From NCBI RefSeq assembly GCF_000517025.1, contig NZ_KI912094.1, positions 364,707 to 428,706 on the forward strand: a stretch of 64,000 nucleotides of DNA, in the 5' to 3' direction. The stretch is from Halonatronum saccharophilum DSM 13868 (GTDB lineage: Bacteria; Bacillota; Halanaerobiia; Halobacteroidales; Halobacteroidaceae). The first letter of the stretch is position 1, and each line of letters starts with the position of its first letter. A program made the translations under genes and the position numbers. This document shows positions 37,586 to 46,211 of the stretch, piece after piece. A model generated the notes under the pieces. That model saw only the letters and a program-made list of their open reading frames with translations. It was not told the DNA's origin and made no database searches.

Positions 37586-38359
37586 TTATCTATAATCACC
37601 TTCAACTTTATTTAAAGCCCTTCCTAAACCTTCTAAAGAAAATTCTCCTCTAATTCCTATAGCTTCTTTCTCCACCCACTTGGGATGAATATAGATTACC
37701 TTAAGAGGAATTGATTCTACACCGACAAGTTTTGCAATTGCTAAACGATGGCGTCCTCTTTGCATCTTGATAACCTCTCCATTTCTTCCAATAGCAGCAA
37801 AACCTATATCAATAGCTTTTCCAGGCAGATACCCGTTCTCTTCCATACTCTTAAATACCTTTAGATATCGTTTGAAATATCTTTCTCTAACATCTTCTTT
37901 GGTCTTCATCTTTGGCCCTTTATGTTTGAACTTCTCTCCTTTATCGATAACCTCCATCAAATCTTTATACCTTTGAGTCTGAGTATAGTCATCGCTCTCA
38001 TAGATTTCTTTCATATATTTATAAGTCTCATAATCTCTATAAGAGCTAGCCTTTAAATCCCAATCTCCCGATATAAAATAAAGTTGTCTTATTAGCTCTT
38101 CTTTATCTAACAAAAAATTCTTTAAGCTCTTACCCCAAGATATCTTTTTGCAACGTTTCTTAAAATGACTATGTGGCTTTGTACTATATAGATCAACTTT
38201 TCCAGGGTTTACATTAATAACCAAAGGGTCGTTAGCCATTTTTTCCATCATAACCTTTAAACTCTTCCCAATATAATAAGCCATCCTCCACCAACACCTC
38301 TTTAAATAATTTTTAAAACTTTCATAATTAATTGACAAATTATAATGTTCATTATTCAT
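37586..38359 (-). CDS. Hypothetical protein with a ParB/Srx-like C-terminal motif
   Basis: 257 residues. The most conserved-looking part is IKMQRGRHRLAIAKLVGVES, then IPLKVIYIHPKW, which resembles the GxHR core of the ParB/sulfiredoxin fold, where it can bind nucleotides or act as a kinase or nuclease. The middle YFISGDWDLKASSYRDYETY is unassigned. The first 25 residues are coded by heptad-repeat-like DNA, so ATG 38284 (MAYYIGKSLK) is a plausible alternative start. Its place inside the LPS core cluster suggests sugar or lipid modification, but the function is unknown. Confidence 0.65.
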   Translation of the reverse strand: MNNEHYNLSINYESFKNYLKRCWWRMAYYIGKSLKVMMEKMANDPLVINVNPGKVDLYSTKPHSHFKKRCKKISWGKSLKNFLLDKEELIRQLYFISGDWDLKASSYRDYETYKYMKEIYESDDYTQTQRYKDLMEVIDKGEKFKHKGPKMKTKEDVRERYFKRYLKVFKSMEENGYLPGKAIDIGFAAIGRNGEVIKMQRGRHRLAIAKLVGVESIPLKVIYIHPKWVEKEAIGIRGEFSLEGLGRALNKVEGDYR

Positions 38360-38391
38360 TGTAAATTATAATTTATCAATTACCTTTTGAT
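38300..38391. repeat. Heptad-like repeat over a gene junction (TCATTAT flavour)
   Basis: Period-7 AT-rich units (TCATTAT, TCATTGT, AATTTAT, CAATTAC and others) cover the start of the ParB-like gene and the end of the GT9 gene. Conservation is weaker than elsewhere and AT-richness could mimic periodicity. Confidence 0.35.
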
Positions 38392-39367
38392 ACCCTACCT
38401 TCTCCATACAATTATGATGCTCTAAAGGGCACTGATGCTCCCCACAAGGACGACACTCAATCCCATTCTCTAGAACTATATGCCCTTCACCATAAGGTCT
38501 ATACTTCTTCTCATCTGACGGGCCAAAGATCGCAACTGTCTTGGTCCCTACAGCCGCCGCAACATGGATTGGCCCGCTATCTCCACTGATAAAGAGCTCA
38601 CAAAGGCTAGCTAAAGCCGCTAACTCCTTTAAGCTTGTCCGACCTGCTGCAATTATCGGAGTTTTCTCCATCATACCAACAATCTCTTCTACACATTTTA
38701 CATCAGTTGGACCACCAAAGAAGATCACCTTATCACCTCTAGTCATTAAAGCATCAGCAAGCTGGGCAAAACCCTTCTTAGTCCACCGCTTAGTGGGCCA
38801 ACTTCCACCAGTGTTGATCCCAACTATCCTATCACCTTCACTTACACACTCTTCTTTCAAGAAATCCTCCATAGACTCCTTAGCTTTAGAATCTACTCCT
38901 AGCTCCAATGATCTATCCTTATCTACTGCTAACCCTAAATCCTTTAAAAAATCTAGATAAACCTCTACCATATGTTTCTCCTTAGAAGGGGCCAACTCCT
39001 CTTGTAAGAAGATTCCTCTTCCTTTACCACCATAGCCGATACTATACTCAGGCTTAATAGACCTTAAAAGCAGAGCCGTTCGCCAATTACCATGAATATT
39101 AAGACCCAACTGATAATTTTCTTCTCTTAAGCTCTTAGCAAAGTTTAGGGACTCCTTAATAGACCACTTTTTATTATAAGCATAGATATTATCCAAATGG
39201 GGATTATCCTCCATAATCGGGGCAAAGATAGAATTAGCCACCAGATCAATTCTTGCCTTTGGATAAGCCTTTCTTAGACTCCTTAAAAAAGGGGTAGTAA
39301 AGATCAAATCACCCAGATAAAGTAAATCAATTATTAATATTTTCTTAGCTTCTTTTATATTATTCAT
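38366..39367 (-). CDS. Glycosyltransferase family 9, heptosyltransferase
   Basis: 333 residues with the full GT9 set: ILIIDLLYLGDLIFTTPFLR at the N-terminus, VGINTGGSWPTKRWTKKGFA, and the ADP-heptose site LFISGDSGPIHVAAAVGTKT followed by AIFGPSDEKKYRPYG. Two cysteine pairs at the C-terminus (CRPCGEHQCPLEHHNC) may bind zinc, as in many GT9 enzymes from diderm Firmicutes. It probably adds heptose II (WaaF-like) to the LPS inner core, next to the WaaA-heptosyltransferase fusion. Confidence 0.92.
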   Translation of the reverse strand: MNNIKEAKKILIIDLLYLGDLIFTTPFLRSLRKAYPKARIDLVANSIFAPIMEDNPHLDNIYAYNKKWSIKESLNFAKSLREENYQLGLNIHGNWRTALLLRSIKPEYSIGYGGKGRGIFLQEELAPSKEKHMVEVYLDFLKDLGLAVDKDRSLELGVDSKAKESMEDFLKEECVSEGDRIVGINTGGSWPTKRWTKKGFAQLADALMTRGDKVIFFGGPTDVKCVEEIVGMMEKTPIIAAGRTSLKELAALASLCELFISGDSGPIHVAAAVGTKTVAIFGPSDEKKYRPYGEGHIVLENGIECRPCGEHQCPLEHHNCMEKVGYQKVIDKL

Positions 39368-39382
39368 AGCTCACCTCTTAAG

Positions 39383-39554
39383 TTCAGTTGAAAATTGATA
39401 ATTAAGAATTGACAGTTCAAAGCAAAAACTAAAATCTATTAATTTTATTATTTAATCTCTTGTCCTGACCTTGTCGGCTCTTGTCAGACCTTAGTCAGCG
39501 TCTAAGCCTTTGATCTTTTTCTTTTAAAGATTTATAACTATCAGTTATCAATTT
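39383..39554. repeat. Heptad-repeat element (AATTGAT flavour) with CTTGTC spacer
   Basis: The left arm at 39383-39417 (CAGTTGA, AAATTGATAATTAAG and on) and the inverted right arm at 39536-39554 (ACTATCAGTTATCAATTTA) flank a spacer. From 39437 to 39520 the spacer has CTTGTC about every 10 bases and aligns closely with 58748-58832. The right arm and part of the spacer are translated as the C-terminus of the WaaA fusion protein. Confidence 0.75.
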
Positions 39555-41876
39555 ATTCACGCAAACTAAAACATCTTCGACACTAATAGCACTCATACAA
39601 GTTTTCCCCTTCTTGCATTTACGCTTCCAGCAGCCTAAGCAGTCCATCTCCTTTTGGATAACGGTATGCTTATGCCCATAAGGGCCATGGGTTTTAGGGT
39701 CTGTTGGCCCAAAAAGGGCTATTACTGGAGTATCTACAGCAACTGCTAAGTGCATTGGCCCGGTATCTCCTCCAATAAAGAAGTCACTTTCTTTATAAAT
39801 TCCAGCCAGTTCCTTTAAAGTTGTCTGTCCAGCTAAATTTACAGCCCACCTTCTCATCAACGCTCTTATCTTCTCTACTCCACCTCTATCAGCTGGACTT
39901 CCTGTAAATATAACCTCACATCCATACTCTTCAATCAACTTATCAGCCAATTTAGCATAACGTATCTTCAACCAATTCTTTGATGACCAACTGGTAAAAG
40001 GATTAATAACTATTAAAGGTTTATTCTCATTTAAATTTAAATCCCGTAATACCTTTTGCACCTTTAATTCTTCTTGAGGATTTAAAGTTATCCCAAAATC
40101 CACCTGCCCACTTACTCCGCCTAATGACTTGGCTAAGTAAAAGCTCCTATCTATCTGGTGTATCTTCCCTTTTGGCAAATTAACCATCTCATTATAAAAG
40201 ATTTTAGAACCTTCTCTCCCATCTGCAGGACCAATTCTTCTCTTAGCACCACTAAAAAAACAGGTTATACCACTCTTAAATAATCCATGAACATCTAAAG
40301 CAATATCAAATTTATTACTTCTTAGCTCTTTAAAGAAAGCCCTTATTTCTTTTAAAGTACCTAGCTTATCATCCTTAAACTCTCTCTTCCATTTAGCCTT
40401 AGGCATAACTATAATCCTATCTAAATAAGGATTATTAGCTACTACAGCTTGGGCCTTATCTTCTACTATCCAAGTTATTTTAGCTTCTGGATAGTTCTCT
40501 CTTATCTCTTTAGCAATAGGAAGAGAGTGAATAACATCACCAATAGCACTTAAGCGGATTAATAATATCTCCAAAGTACCGCCTCTCTTAACTAAATGTG
40601 AAGCCAACTCCCCGTTACGCCAAGAAGCACCTTTATTCTCTTCTATAACCTTTAAAGCTAATTTCTCCTTCTCCTTTAACTTCTTAGGATAAGAAAGGTA
40701 ATATCCCATCTTGTTTAATAACTCATTGATACCTTTAACCTCAACTCCAACTTCCTTATCCAATAGGAGCTTCCTGCTATCCTTAAAATTAAAAGTATGC
40801 GGCCCAAAGAAGACTAACTTACCTTGGGAAGCAGGCTCTAAAATATTATGTCCACCTCTAGGAATTAAACTCCCACCTACAAAGATTAAGTCACCAATAC
40901 CATAAAACTTGGCCAACTCACCAATAGTATCAAGAATGATTAGTGACTCTCCATTGCGCTCATCTATCTTAGTTCTACGGATAGTCTTAATACCTTCTTC
41001 ATTATAAATCTTCTCAACCTCTTTAGCTCTATCTGGATAACGAGGTGCAATTATAGTTACAAGCTTAGAGTGTTTATCCTTTAATCCCTTATATAAAGGA
41101 ATTAACATCTCCTCTTCATTCTCATGAGTACTCCCTATTACCAAAATTGGATCCTTAGGATTTAAACCAAACTCCTTGTAAATACCAGCTTTTTCTTTGT
41201 TGTCTAAAGTTCCATAATCTTGGTCAAACTTAGTATTTCCGTTATTACAGACCTTATCAGCCTTGGCCCCTAAAGATATTATCCTCTTCTTATCCTTCTT
41301 TGATTGCATACTAAAGAGATCCACCTTAGATAAAGTATCCTTTAATAATGGACCTAAATATTTATACTTATTATAACTCTTATCTCCAATACGCCCACTG
41401 GCTATCATAATTTGAGCTTCATTACCCTTAGCTACTCTAATTAAATTAGGCCAAAGCTCTGTCTCTATAATCAATAAAAGTTCTGGTTTTACTAATCTCA
41501 TAGTCCTTTTAACTGCAAATGAGAGATCACAAGGCACATAAATTAAACCATCAATTTCTTTTACTACCGTCCTTCCCATTCGCCTACCTGTAGCTGTCAT
41601 AGTAGATAAAAGAATCTTAGCATCTGGAGCTTTATTCCTTAATTCCTTAATCAAAGGACTAGCTGCTCCCACCTCTCCTACAGAAGCTGCATGAACCCAG
41701 ACAACCTTATTACCTCTTGTTATCTCTTTAATCTCATTAGGCAAAAAACCAAAACGCTCCCAGAATCCCTCCTTATATTCCCTTGTTATTAAGGTCTTGT
41801 AAAAAATTACTGGCGAGTAAATTATTAATAGTACTATAAGTAAGATATCATAGATAATGTAATATAATCTCTTCAT
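39495..41876 (-). CDS. waaA: Fusion of Kdo transferase WaaA and a GT9 heptosyltransferase
   Basis: 793 residues, about twice the usual WaaA. Residues 1-425 are a complete WaaA: membrane anchor (8-27), WVHAASVGEVGAA with catalytic E68, LLIIETELWPNLIR, VGGSLIPRGGHNILEPASQG. Residues 432-780 are a complete heptosyltransferase: ILLIRLSAIGDVIHSLPIA, NPFTSWSSKNW, FIGGDTGPMHLAVAVDTP and a cysteine cluster CLGCWKRKCKKGKTC. One chain would add Kdo to lipid A and then the first heptose. There is no stop or frameshift between the halves. The last 16 residues after about VNKLI are encoded by a repeat element, so the natural end may have been replaced. Confidence 0.92.
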   Translation of the reverse strand: MKRLYYIIYDILLIVLLIIYSPVIFYKTLITREYKEGFWERFGFLPNEIKEITRGNKVVWVHAASVGEVGAASPLIKELRNKAPDAKILLSTMTATGRRMGRTVVKEIDGLIYVPCDLSFAVKRTMRLVKPELLLIIETELWPNLIRVAKGNEAQIMIASGRIGDKSYNKYKYLGPLLKDTLSKVDLFSMQSKKDKKRIISLGAKADKVCNNGNTKFDQDYGTLDNKEKAGIYKEFGLNPKDPILVIGSTHENEEEMLIPLYKGLKDKHSKLVTIIAPRYPDRAKEVEKIYNEEGIKTIRRTKIDERNGESLIILDTIGELAKFYGIGDLIFVGGSLIPRGGHNILEPASQGKLVFFGPHTFNFKDSRKLLLDKEVGVEVKGINELLNKMGYYLSYPKKLKEKEKLALKVIEENKGASWRNGELASHLVKRGGTLEILLIRLSAIGDVIHSLPIAKEIRENYPEAKITWIVEDKAQAVVANNPYLDRIIVMPKAKWKREFKDDKLGTLKEIRAFFKELRSNKFDIALDVHGLFKSGITCFFSGAKRRIGPADGREGSKIFYNEMVNLPKGKIHQIDRSFYLAKSLGGVSGQVDFGITLNPQEELKVQKVLRDLNLNENKPLIVINPFTSWSSKNWLKIRYAKLADKLIEEYGCEVIFTGSPADRGGVEKIRALMRRWAVNLAGQTTLKELAGIYKESDFFIGGDTGPMHLAVAVDTPVIALFGPTDPKTHGPYGHKHTVIQKEMDCLGCWKRKCKKGKTCMSAISVEDVLVCVNKLITDSYKSLKEKDQRLRR

Positions 41877-41898
41877 ATGCGCACTCCTTGTTATTAAC

Positions 41899-41985
41899 CA
41901 TCATACATCAGCCTTCAGCCATCAGCTTAAAACTCCTAGACATTTAAACTTTGGCTGATAGCTGACGGCTGATAGCTGACAGCTA
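41899..41985. repeat. Compact heptad-repeat element (AGCTGAT flavour)
   Basis: Left arm at 41899-41927 (ATCATACATCAGCCTTCAGC then CATCAGCT), 23-base spacer, inverted right arm at 41951-41985 (GGCTGATAGCTGACGGCTGA and on). It lies immediately after the lptD stop codon and forms a strong hairpin between lptD and waaA. Confidence 0.75.
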
Positions 41986-43896
41986 CTAATATTTCAAATC
42001 TAATCCAAACCTTATACCCCTATCTATACCATCGATCTCAACACCTGCACTAAAACAGTCAAATTCCCTGTTAAAGGAGGTATTTAATCTAGAAAGCTTA
42101 CCTTCTTGTATATCATAGGCAGCCTCTAAATCGACATCCCAGTAAGGATACTTCTGTCTGTTAGTTCTAAAGGAATAAGTTCCAATTACCTCACTAAAGC
42201 TTTCTATCTCATCATCTTCTAAAATTATTCTTCCTTTAGTACCTCTATAATTATAACTAAGGCTTAGTGAATTATAGTCATTTATCTCATAATCTATCCC
42301 TGCCTCTAAGCCATAACTTGTATATTCACTAAAATCTTCATAATAATTTTTAGCTCCTGATAAAGACCAATTCAAATCTAATCTATCATTTAAACTTGAA
42401 GAATTACTTAACCTTCCACTTAAATAGTGTCTCCCTCTAATGAACTTATCCTCTACTAATCTATCTTCTGTTAATCTATCGAATTCAAAAGGGGTCTCAC
42501 CTAATTCATTATAATAGGTGTAATCCAAATTCAAGTTGGCCCCTAACACTTTAGTATCAGTTCCTAAGTTAAAGTTATAAGTCCTATAGCTATCTTCATT
42601 ACTATAATAAGAGTCTTCTATCCTTCCACTCCAGTATAGATTGCTATCTTCACTTAAAGAGATATTATTATTTCTAAGACTGAAGCTAAACTTATCCCTT
42701 CTTAGATCTGTCTCCTCTTCAACTATTCTGCCTCTACTTAATTGAGTAGATAATATTGTACCATCACCCAAATCCTTTTCATCTATACCCACAGATAAAT
42801 GAGGTCTATAATCAACATCCCTATTTTGACTCCCTTTTAAAGTCCAATAATAATCAGACCACCGCTTCTCTAGGGTAAATAATTCTTCTATCTCTTCTTT
42901 TTCACCATCTTTTTTAAAGTTTAAACTAGCATCTATACCTAAGATTTGTGTATTAATATCCCAATGGGCTAAAGACTTGACCTCTTTATATTCATCATCC
43001 TCATCATCTCTAATTGTATATTCTCTAAAATTAAAATCACTGCTTATATTACCTAATTCATTTTGTAACCCTATATAAGTGTCTAAACCATACTTCTGGC
43101 TATAATTTATCCTAGGATTAAACTTTATAAGATCACTTGGATTATAAATATAATCTAAATCAAGTCTATTTCTACCTCCAGTAGTAGCCCTAGCCAAGAT
43201 ACTACCTTCAAATGATTGACTTATATAATGGTCATACTCTATACCTACATATAGACCATCTTTACTGCTATAACCTATCTCTGGCTTAGGAATAGACTCT
43301 CTTTGCCTCTCTTCTGACTTTAAACTGGTTACATAGGTTGGTAAAGGTATTATCTTTCTCCCTCTAATCCAAAGATAAACCCCTCTAGCCACCACCTTGT
43401 CATTTGGATAAACTGTTATACTCTCCGCTGTCAACTTATAATGTGGCCTCTTACTATGAGAACAAGGGGTTAATTGGCTATCTTCAATAACAAATTGATC
43501 TCCAGAGATATTCATAACCTCACCAGTAAAGGTAAGCTTGTCCTGAACGATCTTCCCTTCTAGGAATCTACCTTCCTCAGTACGATAATTATATTCTAAA
43601 CTCTCACCAGAAAGCTCTTGTCCATCCTGAACTAAGGTTATATTCCCTTGGGCCAAAACCCTTTCCTCATCTAAATAAACTATTAAACTATCACCTCTAA
43701 TAGAGTTTTCACCAAACTCTATACTAACTCCCCCTCCAGCTTCTACTACATTAGTCTCCTCATCAAAAAATAGATATCCATCTGTATCAATTATAAAAGG
43801 AGATTCCTCTGTAAAACCTGGTATTGAGCTTGCTATTATAATAAAAGTAGTTATAAGTATTACTAAAACCATTCTTCTCTCATTCAAAACTTCCAC
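41986..43896 (-). CDS. lptD: LPS-assembly outer-membrane protein LptD
   Basis: The 636-residue LptD inserts LPS into the outer leaflet of the outer membrane. An N-terminal hydrophobic signal is followed by an LptA/OstA beta-jellyroll (VEAGGGVSIEFGENSIRGD and VLAQGNITLVQDGQELSGES), then LTPCSHSKRPHYKLTAESI and a barrel of about 400 residues. The final residues (GIRFGLDLKY) end in an aromatic residue. Shorter than enteric LptD (about 780), as in other diderm Firmicutes. The start is uncertain: GTG 43896, TTG 43887 and ATG 43872 are in frame, and GGGTGG near 43897 favours TTG or ATG. It is direct evidence for an LPS outer membrane. Confidence 0.93.
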   Translation of the reverse strand: MEVLNERRMVLVILITTFIIIASSIPGFTEESPFIIDTDGYLFFDEETNVVEAGGGVSIEFGENSIRGDSLIVYLDEERVLAQGNITLVQDGQELSGESLEYNYRTEEGRFLEGKIVQDKLTFTGEVMNISGDQFVIEDSQLTPCSHSKRPHYKLTAESITVYPNDKVVARGVYLWIRGRKIIPLPTYVTSLKSEERQRESIPKPEIGYSSKDGLYVGIEYDHYISQSFEGSILARATTGGRNRLDLDYIYNPSDLIKFNPRINYSQKYGLDTYIGLQNELGNISSDFNFREYTIRDDEDDEYKEVKSLAHWDINTQILGIDASLNFKKDGEKEEIEELFTLEKRWSDYYWTLKGSQNRDVDYRPHLSVGIDEKDLGDGTILSTQLSRGRIVEEETDLRRDKFSFSLRNNNISLSEDSNLYWSGRIEDSYYSNEDSYRTYNFNLGTDTKVLGANLNLDYTYYNELGETPFEFDRLTEDRLVEDKFIRGRHYLSGRLSNSSSLNDRLDLNWSLSGAKNYYEDFSEYTSYGLEAGIDYEINDYNSLSLSYNYRGTKGRIILEDDEIESFSEVIGTYSFRTNRQKYPYWDVDLEAAYDIQEGKLSRLNTSFNREFDCFSAGVEIDGIDRGIRFGLDLKY

Positions 43897-44121
43897 CCTT
43901 TCTAGTTTATTAGCTAATAACCACCAGTCCTTAGCTAATAGTGAAAATCAAGGTATTATAATTGTTTATTAACTATTTTTAGACAAATTTCAATCTTGTG
44001 TTCTCTATCACTTCTTATCTTAGCTAATATCTACTAACTACCTATATATAATCTTACTAGAATATAGGGAGAAATTCAAGGATTATACTTTAAGTCCTTC
44101 AAGTAATTAGTGGGGGCTTAG

Positions 44122-44158
44122 TAAAAAAAAAGAAGCACCATTTTAAGTGGTACTTCTT
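44122..44158 (-). terminator. Intrinsic terminator after the 452-residue barrel gene
   Basis: Stem AAGAAGCACCA / TGGTACTTCTT with one mismatch, followed on the minus strand by nine T. The rest of the 43897-44121 gap is AT-rich without gene or convincing promoter. Confidence 0.8.
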
Positions 44159-44178
44159 AAAGCTATATAATAATATAG

Positions 44179-45537
44179 CTAAAAATTAATCTTGTATCCA
44201 AAGCTAAATCTCTTAAACCATCTTCCATCTGAAGTTAAAGGACGATTTAAACTTAAGGTTCCATTTAAAGTATGATTATCACCAATTGAAAAATTGGCCC
44301 TTTGTCTAGTAGTAAGGTAAAATTCATCTTCATATTCTAAACTTGTATCTATATTATAATCTAAAGAATTAAATATCTTTCTACCATAATCTAGCGATAC
44401 TTCACCCTTATTACTTCTTCCTTTTCTTAAATCCCAATTATAACTCCCACTTAAAGTAGAACGATCCAAATCATAACTGCCTGCTGCTCTTATACTATTC
44501 TCTCTCCATACTAGCCTATAATCTAATCTATCCCTCTCATAAGCTAAGGAGAATGAATTGTCTTCATTACTCCAAGCAGTCTCATCATTAGCAATATCAT
44601 AACTTTTATTCATTTTATAAAAGATATTAAAGGTATAACTACCTCCACTACCATTAAAGTATCTTAATCTAAAATTATTAGATAAATTTCTTCTAGTATA
44701 ATTTAAATCTCGGGTCAGATTATCTTCATCATAATTAATACTATTTTCTATATAATAAGATGAAAACCCTTTATAAGTCCTTAAAGATAACTTATAATCT
44801 CCATAACCTCCAAGAGAATTTAAACTATGAAAACTAGGGCTTCTATATCGGGCACCTAAATTATAATTTAAACCCTTAATATTAGAATTATAATTTAACT
44901 GACCAGCCCATCCTAAATCCTCTTCATCTAAGTTAAACCCTATACTATTATCTACAGATAGATAAGAATTGCCTAATGAAAAATAATTATTATAAGTAAT
45001 ATAATGATTACTTCTCTCTTCTCTTCTCCTGTAATCATAATCTTCTTCTATAAGATAAGCTATAGTGCCTATATCCCCTTTATAAGATAGACCCACTTGC
45101 TCTTTATTAGACCCTGATGAAAATCCAGCTCCACTTCTTCTTAAATCTCCAATCCAAAGATCTAGCCCTCCATTTTTTAGATTAATCCCCTCAATCTGGC
45201 CAATACTTACAAATCTTGAAGGAGAAGAGATATTTACGTGACCTAAGTGTAATTCCTTCTCCTTATTTATAACTCCAAAGCTATAATCTCCTATATCCCA
45301 TAGCCCATCATCCCATTGGCCCATCCTAATTCGATAATAATTAAAGAAATTAATAGAACCTTTAATTCGATAATCTCCCCACTTTTGACTTGTATCTAAA
45401 GTTAAATTCTGAGATAAGTTACTTGTATACTCACCAACATTTAAATTTAACCTATAAGAACCTCCTCCATATACTCTAGTGCTATTAAATAATAGGATAA
45501 AGAGCAGAGTGAAGATGCCAACCTTTTTGATATACAT
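44179..45537 (-). CDS. Predicted outer-membrane beta-barrel protein, function unknown
   Basis: 452 residues. The signal peptide ends near VYG|GG. Nearly the whole protein is made of short alternating amphipathic strands rich in Tyr, Asn and Ser (for example RDLNYTRRNLSNNFRLRYF), and the last residue is F (FGYKINF), both marks of an outer-membrane barrel. Not recognised as a named family. It forms a minus-strand run with a lipoprotein gene 15 bases upstream and precedes lptD, suggesting envelope biogenesis. Confidence 0.75.
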   Translation of the reverse strand: MYIKKVGIFTLLFILLFNSTRVYGGGSYRLNLNVGEYTSNLSQNLTLDTSQKWGDYRIKGSINFFNYYRIRMGQWDDGLWDIGDYSFGVINKEKELHLGHVNISSPSRFVSIGQIEGINLKNGGLDLWIGDLRRSGAGFSSGSNKEQVGLSYKGDIGTIAYLIEEDYDYRRREERSNHYITYNNYFSLGNSYLSVDNSIGFNLDEEDLGWAGQLNYNSNIKGLNYNLGARYRSPSFHSLNSLGGYGDYKLSLRTYKGFSSYYIENSINYDEDNLTRDLNYTRRNLSNNFRLRYFNGSGGSYTFNIFYKMNKSYDIANDETAWSNEDNSFSLAYERDRLDYRLVWRENSIRAAGSYDLDRSTLSGSYNWDLRKGRSNKGEVSLDYGRKIFNSLDYNIDTSLEYEDEFYLTTRQRANFSIGDNHTLNGTLSLNRPLTSDGRWFKRFSFGYKINF

Positions 45538-45552
45538 TATAATACTAACCCC

Positions 45553-46179
45553 TTAATTACGAATAGTTATAGTTCCAGGTTCTTGGTAATCTATAGTCAA
45601 ATGGTCAATTTTCCATCCCCTATAAGTATTTATCAGTTCAAAGGTTATAATCCCATTATCAGTATCTTTCATCTCTCCTTCAACCTCTTCATAGACTACA
45701 AAATCTATATCAAATATAGCTGATCTGGAAAAGTAATCCCCATTATCTAAGAATCGAAAGGAATAACTCCTATTACCTTCCTCATCTTCAAATACTAATC
45801 TATAACCATCCCTCTGCCTTTCAAAGATGGTTGCTTGCTCCTTTAATTCCTCCCTTAATTTATTAAACCGCTTAGTATCGGACCCTCCATGCATTTCTTT
45901 TATAGTTAATACCTCCTCCAAATCTCCCTTATCTGGATCAAATAATCCTTTATCACTATCAGATAATCCAACTAACTTCTCAATATCAAGGGTATAGTCA
46001 CTCTCTGGATCATACTGGTTATAAATAAAGAAATCCTCAACTAGCTTTTTTGCTTCACTTTGTATCTCTTTTTTATCTTGAGAACTTATTAAAGTTGTAG
46101 ATCTATCTACCAATAGACAGCCAGATAATATCGACATCATCAGCAATAATAAAAAATACACTTTAACTCTTCTTCTCAT
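45553..46179 (-). CDS. Predicted lipoprotein, function unknown
   Basis: 208 residues with a lipoprotein signal (LLLMMSILSGCLLVD, lipobox cysteine C21). The mature part has a helical start and an alpha+beta body ending in YRGWKIDHLTIDYQEPGTIT, which recalls small NTF2-like or DUF4878-type domains; no firm family. It lies between the 865-residue secreted protein gene and the barrel gene with short gaps (32 and 15 bases), so all three are probably one operon and could form one envelope complex. Confidence 0.7.
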   Translation of the reverse strand: MRRRVKVYFLLLLMMSILSGCLLVDRSTTLISSQDKKEIQSEAKKLVEDFFIYNQYDPESDYTLDIEKLVGLSDSDKGLFDPDKGDLEEVLTIKEMHGGSDTKRFNKLREELKEQATIFERQRDGYRLVFEDEEGNRSYSFRFLDNGDYFSRSAIFDIDFVVYEEVEGEMKDTDNGIITFELINTYRGWKIDHLTIDYQEPGTITIRN

Positions 46180-46211
46180 CTTAGAACCTCCTTTACTATA
46201 AATTTTATAAG

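Noticed and set aside
39575-39581. Single Spo0A box TTCGACA inside the WaaA fusion gene
   Set aside because: A lone 7-mer within coding sequence, no promoter nearby and no tandem partner.
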